Below, in pieces: positions 13,641 through 28,400 of a stretch of 64,000 nt of DNA. Under the pieces are notes generated by a model. That model ran no database searches. It was not told the origin of the DNA and worked only from the letters and a program-made list of their open reading frames with translations. Both the position numbers and the translations under genes were made by a program. The DNA is from Acanthacorydalis orientalis. Lineage: Eukaryota; Arthropoda; Insecta; Megaloptera; Corydalidae. Location of the stretch: assembly GCA_034766995.1 (NCBI GenBank), contig CM068313.1, forward strand, positions 12,955,512-13,019,511, written 5' to 3'. How positions within the stretch are numbered: position 1 is the first letter of the stretch; every line of letters starts with the position of its first letter.

Positions 13641-14200
13641 GGACGTATGATTTAATGGTTGATGTATTGATAGATGTGAATAAATATGGAAAGGTGTTTA
13701 TAAGAAACGTGTAATAAAACGGAAGAAAAATGTATGCAGTGTATGAAATATTTTATTGTCATATATGAAATGTTGAATTTTATCGAGTGTTAAAATACTT
13801 ATTTTCTTTTTTTTTAAATATTGAAATGAAATGTATCTTTTTAAAAAAATCAATATAAGTATAAAATTTGCTAACTAAACAAAAGAATAATGAAAAATAA
13901 ACAATATGGAAAAAATATTTTAAATCCTAAAAAAAATGAATTGAAAAGACAAACATTTTACAAACTACCATGAAAAAACTTTTACTAATTTCTAATTTAC
14001 CAGATTTTCACTAACGATTTTTATATTTGTCGGATTTTTTATAATCATTTTTATAAAAACTTCAGCAAATAAGAGATAAAAAATTAATATAAAAAACTTT
14101 TTTGATTTCAGATATTAGACATTATTTTAGAACTATTATACAGCTCGTCAAAATTGACGGGAAAATAGAGAGAAAATTGTTTATTGGTTTTTACAACATA

Positions 14201-14210
<10 letters not shown>

Positions 14211-14269
<59 letters not shown>
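14211..14269. repeat. (AT)29 microsatellite
   Basis: Pure run. Confidence 0.98.
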
Positions 14270-14272
<3 letters not shown>

Positions 14273-16290
14273 ATAAAAAGTATCTAAGATCGAAACTTAA
14301 TGATTAAACTTGAAACCTATCTATAGCGAAAATTTCCTTATATACCACATTCGCTGGATGGCGACAGACGCCCAAGTTGCGGACAAAGTGACGAGCAATG
14401 TGGGTTTTTATTATTAAGAAAATTATTATCAAGATAAAAAATCTACTTGTGCATCTTAAAAAATATAAACAAAATCATAACACATAATTTTAATAAAAAA
14501 GTTGAATTCCTAATGAAATGTTTTTTCATTTAAAAAAATATTTTAAAAAATCCCTTCTATTTTATAAAAAAAATCCAACTTGTTTGTCTCTTAAAATTTA
14601 GCATAAAAACTTATTAAATCTCTAACAATAAGTTAATCTAAAATAGCTAGACTTGCAGTGTAAAAAAAGAAAAGAAATTGTAGATAATCAAAAATGAATT
14701 AAAATTGAGTGAAATTTAAAAACAGTTATTAACAATTTCAGCATATTTGGAAAGGAAATTACTGAAAAAACATATAAATCTGTCCATTGTCAAATTTTCA
14801 AAAATTTTATCCTGTAGGTTTAACAGTTTTATCGCTGACGGTTTTAAATATATTTCCAGATTCACATTTACCATATTTACTAATCTTGTAAATAATAGAT
14901 TTTTACAGATAACGACTTTACATTATTTCAGATGGTTCGAAAAAATATCAATAATTAAAAATATAATTGAAAATATTTTACATATATATTTAGTTTTGTT
15001 TAATCGTTTGGAGCCGGGGAGAGGGTGAGTGTGCTAAAAATTTTTAATAAATATTTTTCGATTAATTCAACATTCTTTTGCTTCCAACAAAATAAAAATT
15101 GCAGATTTGTCGGTTACAACAAAAACTATGTTAATTCAGATTAGAAATTCTACATCTGTATGACCTCGTGAAAATCGTCGATAAATTCGGAGAAACACAA
15201 ATCTCTCGATTGGAAATATATAATTGGAGGCGGAAAAATAGATTATAATTGAAAATTTGCAGAAATAACATTACTGTTAAACGTGAAAAAATTTGAAACA
15301 ATAAAGTGTACACAAAACGGTTTCACATCGGTCAAATCTTGTACCTGGACGTGGAGTCTTGAACATTTTTATACGCTTTCTTCCAATGATGAACTTTTAG
15401 AAAAAAATATTATTCAAATCAATTGTCAAGTTTACAATTTTTATAGGTTTTCAATTGAAAAAACCGTGATTTTTATAATTTTTGGAAGACCGTAATTTTT
15501 TCTAATGAAAGAAAGAGTTAAAAATTTAGTTTCATTAGAAAGAGATTAGTGACCATAAATATTTCATCCAAAAGATAGCACTATGAGATCATAATCTATT
15601 TGGAAAACATCAATGGATTCTTAGACCCACGTCCGGCTTCAAAGGTTAAATATTCTCGCTTGAAAAAGTCAGTTTTACAGATAGACATCCTTTAAAGGAA
15701 AACTAGTATATTTCTAACTCAAAAATATTTATATTAACAGATCTCATAAACTTTCCTAATTAATTGATACATTTTTAATCATTTTAAAAATTTGCTTCTA
15801 ACTAGGTTGTATTCATTGCACAGAAACAAGTGGAGTAGTTGATAAAATATTACATTACTATTGTTAGTCAGTTCGTTATTTGAGATTTTAAGGTACTTCG
15901 TACATTACTATTGTAACGAGAGACGTAATTGTATGCATTCATGATTTTTATTGAATCAAACAACACGAGATTTCATCTATCTCAGCTATGTCAGGGATGC
16001 ATGCAGAGTATAGGCGCCATATCATCATCATATGGCTGGCTGGGTTGCGCTGACGTTCAGTATTTGAATAAAGTGCTCGTTAAACAACACGCGCATCTGT
16101 ACGAATTCTTAAGCTATCTATTTGATCTAATTCAATTTTTTTTTTATAAGAAACAGTATGATACTTTTATCGCACAAGTATACACTCGAAAATATATATA
16201 CATTCGAGCAAATCAATAAATCTCAATACTAAATCGATGTATTGTTTCGTTATCATATAATGTATCGATAAAAACTTATCAAGCACTTAC

Positions 16291-16427
16291 CTCAGCGTCG
16301 ATTTTGCCAAATTCAAGATCCTCCTCGTTGACCTCGAAGTAGAATTCAGTAGATGTTACGGAAAACATCCCAGGAGCGACGATACCAGGAGCAATCAGAC
16401 GTGCTTTCGTACTAATATTCACAGGAC
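16291..16427 (-). CDS. rg: rg exon 26 of window (start of PH-BEACH domain)
   Basis: 2 nt plus 45 codons, phase 1 in, 0 out; acceptor ...atttcag, donor gtaagt. Encodes [40 protein letters not shown] and GKIDAE, the first strands of the PH-like domain. The intron before it is only 56 bp. The next exon, expected to carry the [20 protein letters not shown] type of sequence, is not within 1-16290. Confidence 0.97.
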
Positions 16428-19400
16428 CTGAAAATATATAACGGTAATAAAACTAGATTATAATTGAAAATTGAATTTTTTACCTGTCAGATCGACGTCG
16501 AGGTCTCGGTCGTCAGCAAGAAGTTCACCATCGTCTAATAAATCAGATGATTGGATTTGTTGTTGCTGGTTACGCGAAGCTGCAAGCTGAGCATGGAATT
16601 CTTCGCGAGCCTGGAACGATTTTTTTACAATAAAAATTCATAAAAAAAGGTAAAAATAATAATAGAAATGAAATCGAGTTTAATGAATCAAAAATAATAT
16701 AGTTTTAACCCAATAAAAATATTTATTAAAACAAAACAAACAGAAAACGTACAATTAGATTCTTTTCAAAAAAATTTTAAGTTGTTCAAATACTCACTTG
16801 CAGAATCGCATCTTCCGGTGCTCCATGCTCAAGAGCCGCTTTAAGTGTCGCTTCGGGATGACTCGAGCCAAGCGGATTATGAACAAAACGTTTCCTTCTC
16901 CTCGCGTCATCCTCCCAAGCATCAAGTTTCCAATACTCGCTTTTTCTGAAAAAGTTGCCGAATTTCAATTTCCGTACAGTTGAATATATTTTTTTAAACA
17001 AACCTACGATTTGTAAAATTCATACTTACTTTGCGCATTGAGGATCTACGTGACCCCAAGCTCCATGTTTATTTGTTAAGATGTTTCGAACTTTTTCGAG
17101 AAGACGACTTGCAATAACATTATCGCGTCTTCTTGCGGCAGTAATTAAATGATCGCACATTCTTTCTTCTTCTCGGCGATCAAGAAGTGTTTGAGCACAT
17201 GCTGACTGTAAAAGATATTCTCATTTTATGTTTATCTAACGAGTGAATAAAAAATCAGTTTCAATTTTAAAGTAATTAATTATTTGCTTATTAGTAATAG
17301 ATCTTTTTTAATTAATATTCGAATTTGAATCACATTCATCAGTATTTAGACATTTTATGAGGGGTGTTCAAATGTAAATGAGAAGTCAGTTAAAGTACAC
17401 AGAATATTCATTGAGTCTAAATACAATTTTAATGACAAGTACAAACACGTCTAAATATTAAACAAGATCTAATATGATTTTTCTTTATATCTCCTATGAA
17501 TTATAATCAATGTATTTGAGTAATGTTGCACAGTGTATTATTTTTACATTTCTTACGAATAAAAGCATCACTTTTTTGCAATTTAGACAAAAATTTTAAG
17601 TCAGTTTAATGAAAATTTTCTGTTATAGGTAAACGATGTGTACCTGAGGTAAATCATTCAAAGAAATATGCCCATAACATTAAAAAAGGTAATAAACATG
17701 TCACCAGGCAAGTTAACAACAATATTTTTTTGAAATACAAAGGAGATAATTTAAATGGACTCGTTACAGAACTATTAACGAAGAGTATTATTTAAACCTC
17801 TAAATTAATAAATTACAGCTAGCAATTCCATTAAAATAAAGAGCAGTCCAATACATACTCAGCTTGCTTTTAAGACATGTTCAAATTGTCTTTAAATGGT
17901 GAAGTACTATTTAATTACTATAGTTGACACTGTGATAAAATATATCTGTGAATCACATAATAAAAATAATAAGAGAGAAATTAATTTTTAGTCTTATTTT
18001 TAATTTTTCATCGATGAGTGACTTTCACATACACTTTTATATTTAACTATTTGTTATTAAAGATAGAATAGTTTTGAATATGCTACGACTTGTTGCCATT
18101 AATATTTTAAGGATGAATCTCCGAAGTTTAGAACTTGTATAGCATAAAAATAATTGGAATTTCATGAATCGATGAGACATTGCAATAGCAATGTTGTTTT
18201 GTATGGTTGACAATAAAGTTTGTATGGCGTTCCGGAAACATAGATACTGTCTGTTTGATTTTTTTTAATCTTATTATATTATATATTTAAAAGAACTGAT
18301 TAGTTAGTTCATTAAGTAGATAAGTATGATATAATCACAGTGATTTCTTTGTTAAAAAATGATATTTTAATGATAAGTTTAAATAAGATTTTACAAAATA
18401 TTTTAATTTAAATTTGAATGAAAGTACAATTTATTTTACAGTTCGTTGTGGTATTGAGACAAATTGATGAAACGTAGTGATTGGTAACAGATGTGAAATG
18501 AAACGAAACATTTTTTAAAAGATTAACAATTCAGTACGTTGTTTAATTGAATATATTTTTTTTAAATAATCTTGATATGAAAAAAATCATTAAATTTATA
18601 TATGTGTGTATGCAAAAAGTAATATATACATTGTGAATTATCTTACCTCGAAATCAGCATGCTTAAGTACATCGTCCGCACGCATTCTATTCAAAATGAA
18701 TTCAGCTTCGTTCGCAACTCTTACGATGTGATCTTTCATCGCATGCGACAGCAGTCTTCCTTCATTTATGAGTTCGATAAAAGCGAGCCCGGCATGTTTC
18801 TGCAACGAGTTCTGCCACTCTTGCGAACACAACAACATGACGAGTTCAACAACCGAATTGCTGTTCTTGAACGTGATGAGTCCTTTTCCTTCCATGAGCA
18901 ACTCCTGTCCGTGCGATCCGACGAGCGTCTTGGACAGGAACGGCGCAAAATCGACCATGATCTCCCTGAGCAGTGGACACACGGAACCGAGCGCCATCTC
19001 GAGCTTCTGCGTGAGCGACGCTTCGCGAGACGGCGTCGGTATCATCGGTATATGATCGACGAGGTTCTTGATCGGTAACTCTTCGGGTCGAGTCTGCTGC
19101 GTGGGACTCGCACGGTAGCCATCCGACACGCGCACTACTGAAATTTCACCCGTCGGTTTCTCACCACGTTCTGAACGCGTGGTGAGTACGTCGTTACCTT
19201 CGATGTCGATCGACGAAGCGTTGTTGTGGATGTTGCGAGAGTCATCGACCACGTGGATCGGATCGCCATCCTCATTCAAGTTGACGTCCGTCCACGATTC
19301 GTCGTTGCTCACGACGATCTTGTTGTCATCGAGGACGATCTGACTGCGAGTTTCGATGTCCAGGTTACTATCGTTCGAGTTTAAGTTTATGGAGTTGACT

Positions 19401-21036
19401 TCCTCGATCGATTCAGTACTCTGTACAGAAATTAGTAAATCTATCAATAAGATATTCGATAAGAGGAATTGTTCATATATTATTTCAAAGAAAATATTTA
19501 CATTTCGGTCCAGTTGTTTTACTGAATGTGCATGTTTATAATAAAACAGCAAATATATCTACATTCTATATGATCTATGAACAGAAATATTTCTACATTT
19601 TTATAAAACTATTTGGGTGCCTAAGATATACAACATGTTTATAATGTATGAAAATACTAAGTACTTTAAGATTTGTGTTATAGATTAGACTCATCCTGAA
19701 GCCAATTTAAGGTTTTCATGGAAAATAAAAAAATCCTACAACTATGAATTAATTCATATTTAATAAAAGTTTTTTTCAACAAGAATAAAATATTATAAAA
19801 ATGAACGTAATGATAAAATTAAAAATATTTCTAAACGATGAATTGTACAATATAATCCACGATTCTACATATACAACGTTTAATTTTATTAATTTTCAAA
19901 ACAATTTTTTTAATGTATTTTATTAGGTAATATATGAAAATATTAAACATATTTTAAACATATAAATATTTATCTAAAATAATCAAATATTAAATACATT
20001 TTACGACACTGAAGAAATGAAAACAGAAACGATAAAGAAACCATACTGAATAAAAAGAAAAAAACGAGAAAGAGAATTGAATATATCAAGTGGAAGATAG
20101 ACAGAGAGAGAGAGAGATTCAGTATATCATGCACAAGCATTACCTTAATGATACTATTTCGAGTGGCTGAGAGATGTGGCCCGGTAGAACGGACATATCT
20201 CAGCGCATCTCCGGAAGATTCTAAGCCGTAACCATATCCGATTGAGGATGTTGTTCTCTGCCTAGCGTTACTCTGCACACCCGACAAGGCAAAAGTTAAG
20301 GAAAAGCACGAAGTTAGTAAGTTTAAATAAAAAAGATAGAGCATTCAATTGTAGCGTTCCTATAGAGAAAGTGTGAACGACAGATGAATTGATGCTGTTA
20401 CTAAAGTGACCGTGTGTACAGAGAAAAAGATCAATCATATCAGTTCATACAACGTGACGGAAGGCTGGCATATATTAACTATCAGTTTTATTTTAATTGA
20501 GATATTCAAGATTTTCACACATTTTTATAAAGTTTGCATGTGTAATTCAAAGATTTCGTATTAAGTATTATGTTTTTATTTAAATAGACTGACACGTCTT
20601 CAATCATTCATACTTACAATTCGACGTCAAATTTTTTAAAAAAATATCAGATAAAACACATGCGATTAAAAGAATATAAACATTTAGTTTTCTTTTAAAA
20701 AAATAAACATCAATTGAAAATGTTAATATTATATAACTAACCAAACATATTGGAACGATTATGCTTCTAACATTTTTTTTATTTTAAAGTTTTAGTACTT
20801 TGATTAAATTCATCTTCACAAATTAATTACCCTCCCACATAGATAATATTTTTTTTTAATTAAATATTCAATTGTTTGTAGTTCATTTTAATTCATTTTA
20901 TGTGTATTTCGATAGCAATGCCATTATCTTCAGAGTGTGGCAGTACAGAAAATATGTTTTTTCTATTTATTATAATAAAAAATGTCTGTGTCTCTTCAAT
21001 TAGAAAATAAGAGCATTAGAATCGAAATGTACATAC

Positions 21037-21078
<42 letters not shown>

Positions 21079-24000
21079 CATTTAAATTAAAACGAACAAT
21101 AAGCAATTGCTACATTATTTATATTGGTTGAAAACTGATTCATTTGTGAAACTTTGATCACAACATTGTCAAATATTATTAAAATCTAAACTATTAACAA
21201 AATGAAAATTTTAACTGTATCGAAATGCACTTATTCTTCTATAATTGAATTAAGATGAACTCAACATACGAATAAAATTTTTATTTATAAATAGTTGATA
21301 AATGACAATTATCTATTTTGATACATGAAAAAATATTTCGATGGAATCATCATTTTCCTCAAGCATAGCAGGGAAAATTTAATACCGTGTTGAAATCAAA
21401 CATTTTATTTATTATTCCGAATTGAAAATAAAATATGTGGAAAACCTGAACTTGATGTTCTTTTTTAGAAAGGAATTATTTAATTAGTAAGTAACTAAAC
21501 ATTCGGGAAAGCATGCTTTTTAGTACTTATTTTGACTTTTTTTTAATTAAGTTTGTGTTAATTAAATTAATTGTTTATTTAGTAAATATTATTGATAATT
21601 TCTGATCATCTCAAAATATTTCTGTACATATTTTATACATTTAAACTTTTGATACATTTCAATAATTGATTAAAATTAAACAGGAAGTAAGGTTCTAACC
21701 TTTTTATTTCGTTGTATTTTATAATATATTTCAATTGATCTAATTGTATGTTACAGTTAAAAAATATAATAAAAATGTATAAAATTCAAAATTTGAATAC
21801 TCAAGAGCTGTATTGAAAAATTCTACTTAAATTTGGTGAATCAATTTATGATTTTATTAAAAGTTCTGTTTCAAAGTCAGATTTATTTTTATTGCATATT
21901 CAAAATCACATAAATATGTTAATGGCAGTTTATAAAATGCATTCTAAATCATAAAAACTTTCTTTATATAATATATAAGCAATCATGTTCCATGAGTAAT
22001 TTTTTTAAAAATTGTTATTTTTATTTAAAATTACAAATTTATGAGAATACAGTTACATTTACCTGAATTTGTTATGTGTTCTTTATATTTTTCAATAATT
22101 CAAAACATACTTTTTATTAATTACCAGATGGTGTATGATAAAATTTTAATTTTTACCAATAATATTAAATAAATACAACCTTATGTGTAAAATACTTTTT
22201 GACCGAAAAAGGTTTTATTATAATTTTATTTTTGAAGAGTGGTAAGTGCTGATGAAATGTTCCTCTTTTATTAAAACGTCAAAGATCCGCTATGGATTTA
22301 AAAAAAGATGCTTTTTAGTTTCTACTGGTCGGAATATAAAGGACGTTCTTTGACATTTGAATATTAAATTCTAATGTAATAATAACGGTTAGAAAATATT
22401 CTACAGAAATCAATCAACTGAAGACTGTACTGCAAAATAAATAATCTGTTTTGAAAAATTGAATTCTTGCTATAAAATGATAATTTGTATTCTTGTACTG
22501 TACTGTATCTGTATACTTGTATCTGTATTCTTGTACAAACAATATCTGTACAATTCAAGATATTAGTTAGAAATTGATTGTATATCCAGACTATTTCATT
22601 ATTATTTAATTATATTTCAATTCGTATCTTCTAAAGTCTTCAAAATTACTTTCAAGAAAAACAATTAGGAACGAACTGATGATGTAAAAATTATTCTCTC
22701 TACATTTTTTCGATTCTATTATAAAAAGCTCACTCTTAAATACTAATTTTATAAAATATCAGGAAGATTAATAAAAAGTGGTCAACATTTTATTTATAGT
22801 TACAATTAAAACAATGTTTTTATTGTGTTTTAAAAACATGTATCAGAATTGTATATTACTATTGGGACTAATAAATCTTTTTTTTTCATGAGATTATAAA
22901 AATATGGATCTTTTTGACAAAATCTTTTTCAAGAGACAAAAAGCAATTGTTCTATTAATGCAACGCACCCATTTAAGTTATGTACGAAATATGTAAATAT
23001 ATTTTGAGACTTTATCTTTAATTAAATTAAAAATTACTTAAGGTGATTAAAGTTCTAAACTCAAATTCGTTCTACATTAATAAATGAAAATATATAATTT
23101 TATTTCTATTTAATAATCAATCTAAATTACTACAAATAAACTATTTCTTTATTAAATTTAATCAGATAAATATTATTACAATCATTACATAGTTATAGAG
23201 TATTATTTGAAAAAAAAAATAGATAACATTATATACCAAGCAGTTTACTAAAAAAATGCATTATCACTGAAACTAATCTGTTCTCAAACTAATTCGATGC
23301 AAACTATGAACGAAAGAAAAATAGACGAACGAGACTTACCTTAAGTGACATCGGTCCACTGGAATGCGAATCGTGTTCAGCTAAAACTGATGAATTATTC
23401 TCATCGACGACGATTACTTCATATTCACCGTCATCGGGATGCGATGGCTGACAATGACCCGATCTTGATACTAAATAGTGTAAGTTGAAATTATATCAGT
23501 AAGATTTCAATAAAACATATTCAAACACAGAGCGATTTAGAACAAAAAAAGCTCATCGCACTCATGATTCACGCAAGTTCGAGGTGTTCTACACGAAACA
23601 AGATTCTAATTTGTTGTTTATTGTTGTTGAATTGAGTTTCAATGAAAAACGAAAAAGGATTTAAGAAAAATGTTATTTAAAAACTAATTATCAACGAAAT
23701 CTATCGGTTCTAATTTTTATAGTTAATTCATAAAAATAAGACGTTCAACAATATATTTATTTTTATTTTATTCAAAAAAGTATTTCGTTAAAGATGATTT
23801 ATATTTACTAAATCACGTAGGTCACACTGAAAGTTTTGTGAGTAATAGAAAACCATAACGGTACATAACTAAATTCATTTTATTTGCGAGTTGGTATTCT
23901 TTAAAATGTATATTTTTTAAAAAAAATCTAAAAGAATTTATAATTTCATTTTGAAATCGTTTCTAAATTGAAAATTGTAAGCAAAATGCAGTGCTTTTTA

Positions 24001-25425
24001 AACGATTTGATTATAATTTATGTACTACGATTTTAAGTCATTGTGAACAACAAAGTATAACAAGATTTCAAATTCTATTAGCATTCAAAGATCACATTTG
24101 GCATGCAGGATTCATTCGTGAAAGCTATTTTCATTAAGAAAAAATCTCGTGAAAATCAGCCAACAAGAAAGTTAATATTGTGTGTCGCATGATTCAAGAG
24201 AATGAATCATTTATGATAAAATTAAGATATCCTTGTACACATTTGGGTTATAGGATGATGCCAAAAAGTATACGAAATGCCTTTGTGCCGAAATCAGATT
24301 GTCTGTACTCAGAAACAAAATTATATATATATATATATATTATAATTCTACACCACACAAATATTTTTTTTTTTAACATAAACAATCTTATTATGAGCGA
24401 ATGAAATTGAGAAAAGCTAATGAATATTCTTTTGTTGTCTAAATTGATTTCGTTTGTTATTTTTGTTGGCGTATTTTTCAGCACATTTCGATTTCGTTTT
24501 TAAATCAGTAATCATTTAACCATTGGACTGATTGTTTCTGGTGCAATTTAATTAATTTGTTAGGTGAAATGGATACAGAAAAATCTAAAAGAAAAAGTGT
24601 GTAGTGATCATATTGGATAATAAACTTAAAATAGTTGGTTTGTTGAAAAATGGTGTTAGAGAACAGAAAATATGTTGTGATTACAACATTGGATCATCAA
24701 CTGTTTATGACCTAAAGAAAAATGAAGAAATTTTGAAATTTCAAAGAGATATGACCGGCGAGCCAAGTAGAAAAATAATGAGAAAACCAGAAAACACAGC
24801 TTTGGATGAGCATTTCTTGTTTGGTTTTTGCAAAAATGTAATCTCATAGATCCTATACCGGGTAATGTCCTATATGAACAAGCTCTTCTTTTTAATGAAA
24901 AATTGGGCGAAGAACACAATTTCAAGGTAAGTCAAGGTTGATTAGGAAACTTCAAATCACACCATGGAATTAGACAATTCGGAGTTCATGGAGAAAACAT
25001 TTCAGCCGATGCAGTAGCTGCAGATATTTTACACAAGATACCTGGTTGTTCAGATTATGATGACGACATTCTTATCTCTATTTAGCCATTCACGGATGTG
25101 AATGGCTAAATAGAGATAAGACTGAAGTTGGATGGCAAATTTTTAATGACGACGAAATCGGTAGCCAAGATTTTCAAGAGACAACAATTGGAAATGAAGA
25201 GAAAAAAGAAAGAACTCCGCACCAGCCAACAATTAGCCATGTTCATGCCATCAAGACAATTGAAGATACCATGAAATATTTAGAATATGATAACTATAAT
25301 GACCTGAAGAAAGAGGCTCTGCTGCGATACATCAGAAATGTGGCTGCAGCTAAACACCTTACTCCCAAGAAACAAAAGAAAATAACTGACTATTAAATAT
25401 TTTTTTTTCTAAATCGAAAAACTAC

Positions 25426-25473
<48 letters not shown>

Positions 25474-28400
25474 ATAATAATTACACTAAATATATATCTT
25501 TATTACAAAATTCAAATAACTATTTGTGCACCTTCATTAATTCAAAATCCCATACAATCTGCTTATCCGGAAATTTCGTTATCCGACATAGTCGTGACAG
25601 AGGTAATGCTGAATAACTTTAGTTCTATTATATGTATATATATATATTACTCCGAAAAAATAAAAGTGTTCAAAGATACGTATAAAAAATGGCACAACTT
25701 TAAATTACAAACCAGAGAACTTTTAATATTTGTAATGCTACGACAGAATGAAATATATTTGTAAGGAAAACAACATGCCTTTAATTTGAGCAGAAAAGAA
25801 GTCATGCGTGCAGCGTAAGCTCATTTGAACCTAGTATATTTAACTACTCATTATATTATCGAAATTGAATTTAAAAGTCTAATATTTCATACTTTTATTC
25901 ACATCTATACATATTTGTGCAGATAGATTTTTATTCTGTTTTTTTGATGTCCAATAATTTTATAAAATAAGCATATCGATGGTTGTTTTACAGATCTTAT
26001 GACTCAAGACTCGAAAACATAAGATTTTCTTAAAAAAAGTCTGTTGGGAATATTATAAGCTTGATACATGTACGCAGATAGTGAAGTGAATTGAATCATT
26101 ATCTTAATAATTCTACATAACGACTTCATTGACAAGATAGTATTATATTAATGACTCTGCGACTTTAAAGATAGGAGTTCAAAAAAAGATTCGTGGCGTT
26201 TAAAATAAGAGAATCTTTTTTTTTAAAAAATCTCAATGGTCATAAAGTGGCTGAGTTCAGAATTGTAACTGGTAACGAATTATAAATTTACTGTTACAAG
26301 CTTGTAAGAGAGCAAAATTCTGAACAGAGATCTACAAAATAAAGAGAAATTAATTGAAGTAATGCGAGCTCAGAACAATGATCAAACACTGATTGAAAAT
26401 TATAGATTGGTACTGTGAATAAATTCCAGTTTAAAATTAAATCAGTATTCCTGACAGATTAAAATATTCTTATCAAAATATTTATCAACTGCTCATTGTT
26501 TTATTAACTTATACACATTTTGAGGGTGATAGCATCATCGTAGACACAATTTATGTGTACTGGTGGGGTTGATTTGCAAATTGAGAAATTGATTAGTCAT
26601 TATTCGATCTATCGGGTTGTATTGTCATTGTGGCACTAAAAGATTGTCAATGATGAATGTTAAATTATTCGCTGCTTGCAGAGAATATATGTCCAAATAT
26701 TAAAAGTGTGTAAAAATTATACTAACTTGCTCCAAGAAAACGTACCGCTATACACAAAAAAACACTTAAGTATTGAACAACTAAAGTCAATAAACCAATT
26801 CATATTATAACCCAAACTAGTATCCAGTAATTTTTTTTTATACCTCGCGATAAAGATTTCGTAAATGCAAGAAATGTCATCTTGAAGTATTTTGAAGTAG
26901 AGGTCAAAGTGTATAAAAATGTGATTTTCGAGATATTTCTTGAACAATGGATCGAGTGTTTGATAATTCGATTGAACACTCGAAAAAAATATAATGTATA
27001 AGAGAAAATAATTTAAAAAACGATTAATCAAGTGTTATAGAGATACTGTTTCTATTTCTGGGAACGACAAACTTTCAGTGTGACAAAATATTCTATTTTT
27101 AAAAAGTGGCTGTATATTTTGGTTAATTTTATATAGAATTTATCGCTTTTCATCGTATTAAAGAAGTCATTACAAAGAAAACTTTAAAGCAAGTAATGAA
27201 ATAATTAACCTATTTGTAGGATAATTATTTAATACATTTAATAATTTTTTATTACGAAAATGTTTTTTTTTATAAAAATATGTAAATTATTTTTGAATTG
27301 CTAGATAATTTGAATTGCTAGATAAATATTTAATCAAATAATTAGCCGATTTGTTAAATATTATCGAATAAATTTAAAAATAATATGTAAAATGTACCAT
27401 TCAATGTACTAATTATATTTTTATAAATAGTTTAATTATTTTCTGTTTAGAAATTCTGTATTGCCAGATGATACGAGTGTATAATTTTTTTAATAAAGAA
27501 ACTTTTTGTTTAGTAATTATTAACAGTAATTAATGATTTCAGAACGCATTCTTTCACCAAAATATAATATATATTTCAAAAGTGAATACATTTTGATGCT
27601 AGTTGTACAATTTTCTGAATGAAATTCTATAAAAGACAAAGTTTTACAGTCTAAAAATTAAAGAATTGTTTAAATGACTAACATTTATTACTGACTTCTT
27701 TTGAGATTTAGCAACGAATAAAAATTTCGAACAATGAATGTTTATTTATCAAAATGTCCAATAACTCCTTATTGTCTATTTTGATTTTAAGATGTTATTA
27801 GATATTTTTTCAGCTTCCATCTGGCAATACGTGTACGGCGAACAGACAGTTTATACTAATGTACTACATCGAAAAAACGTACACACAAACTGATCATTAC
27901 TACTAATTATTTATATATGTATTCTTTAAAAAAGCAGTGTGTATAATATAATGTTTATAAAACACGTACATGACACAATCATGCATTAAACTAACGAATA
28001 CGTTTCGAGAAACAGAACGAACTGAAAGGTAAAAAAAAATAAATAAAAAGTACACTGGCATTTCAAATAAAAACAAATAAACGTGCGTAATTGTAACGAT
28101 TTACAATTGAAAACATATGCAAAAATCAACTGAAATCAAAGAAGTGACACAGTGAATATACTAGAAAGGAGAGAAGCATATCAATTATATGTATGGTTGT
28201 TTGCGGAACTGTATTGTCTTTTATATATATATACTTTTATTTTGATATTTTTCAAAATCATTTGTTTTTTAAACTTAACCGTTTTCATTAGTGTCTTGTT
28301 TTAAAAATACCAATGAGAAATGTGCATGTGAAATGTGTACAGTATCTACATCTGTGCGAGCTACGTGGAACTATAGCATATCTGAATCTGTGTTCTACAT

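Larger units (their letters stand above)
1..16290. other. Intron of rg after exon 26 (at least 16.3 kb)
   Basis: No exon of the remaining PH, BEACH or WD40 domains is seen. Contents are (AT)n runs, a MITE with 14-bp inverted repeats (2810-2930), a deleted mariner (6019-6593), fold-back family copies (4441-4686, 4995-5095, 9709-9870), a hAT element (11994-12618), and GC-richer islands near 540-760, 7480-7610, 10740-10960 and 13380-13640 that I cannot assign. Confidence 0.8.
20273..23339. other. 3.1-kb intron of rg
   Basis: Contains one fold-back family copy (20810-20962), an (AT)n run (21041-21077) and a short TGTATC-type minisatellite (about 22486-22550). No gene seen. Confidence 0.7.

Noticed and set aside
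14341..14400. Short inverted pair ccacattcgct / agcaatgtgg
   Set aside because: Only about ten pairs with a mismatch and no other support.
15929..16219. 96-codon plus-strand frame just beyond exon 26
   Set aside because: No recognisable domain, and it lies in the intron immediately after the exon 26 donor. Probably chance.
18659..19078. 139-codon plus-strand open frame
   Set aside because: It is the antisense shadow of rg exon 22, whose minus-strand frame is clearly conserved.
24180..24404. Plus-strand frame upstream of the Tigger relic
   Set aside because: No homology to the transposase N-terminus; it runs into a TA repeat.
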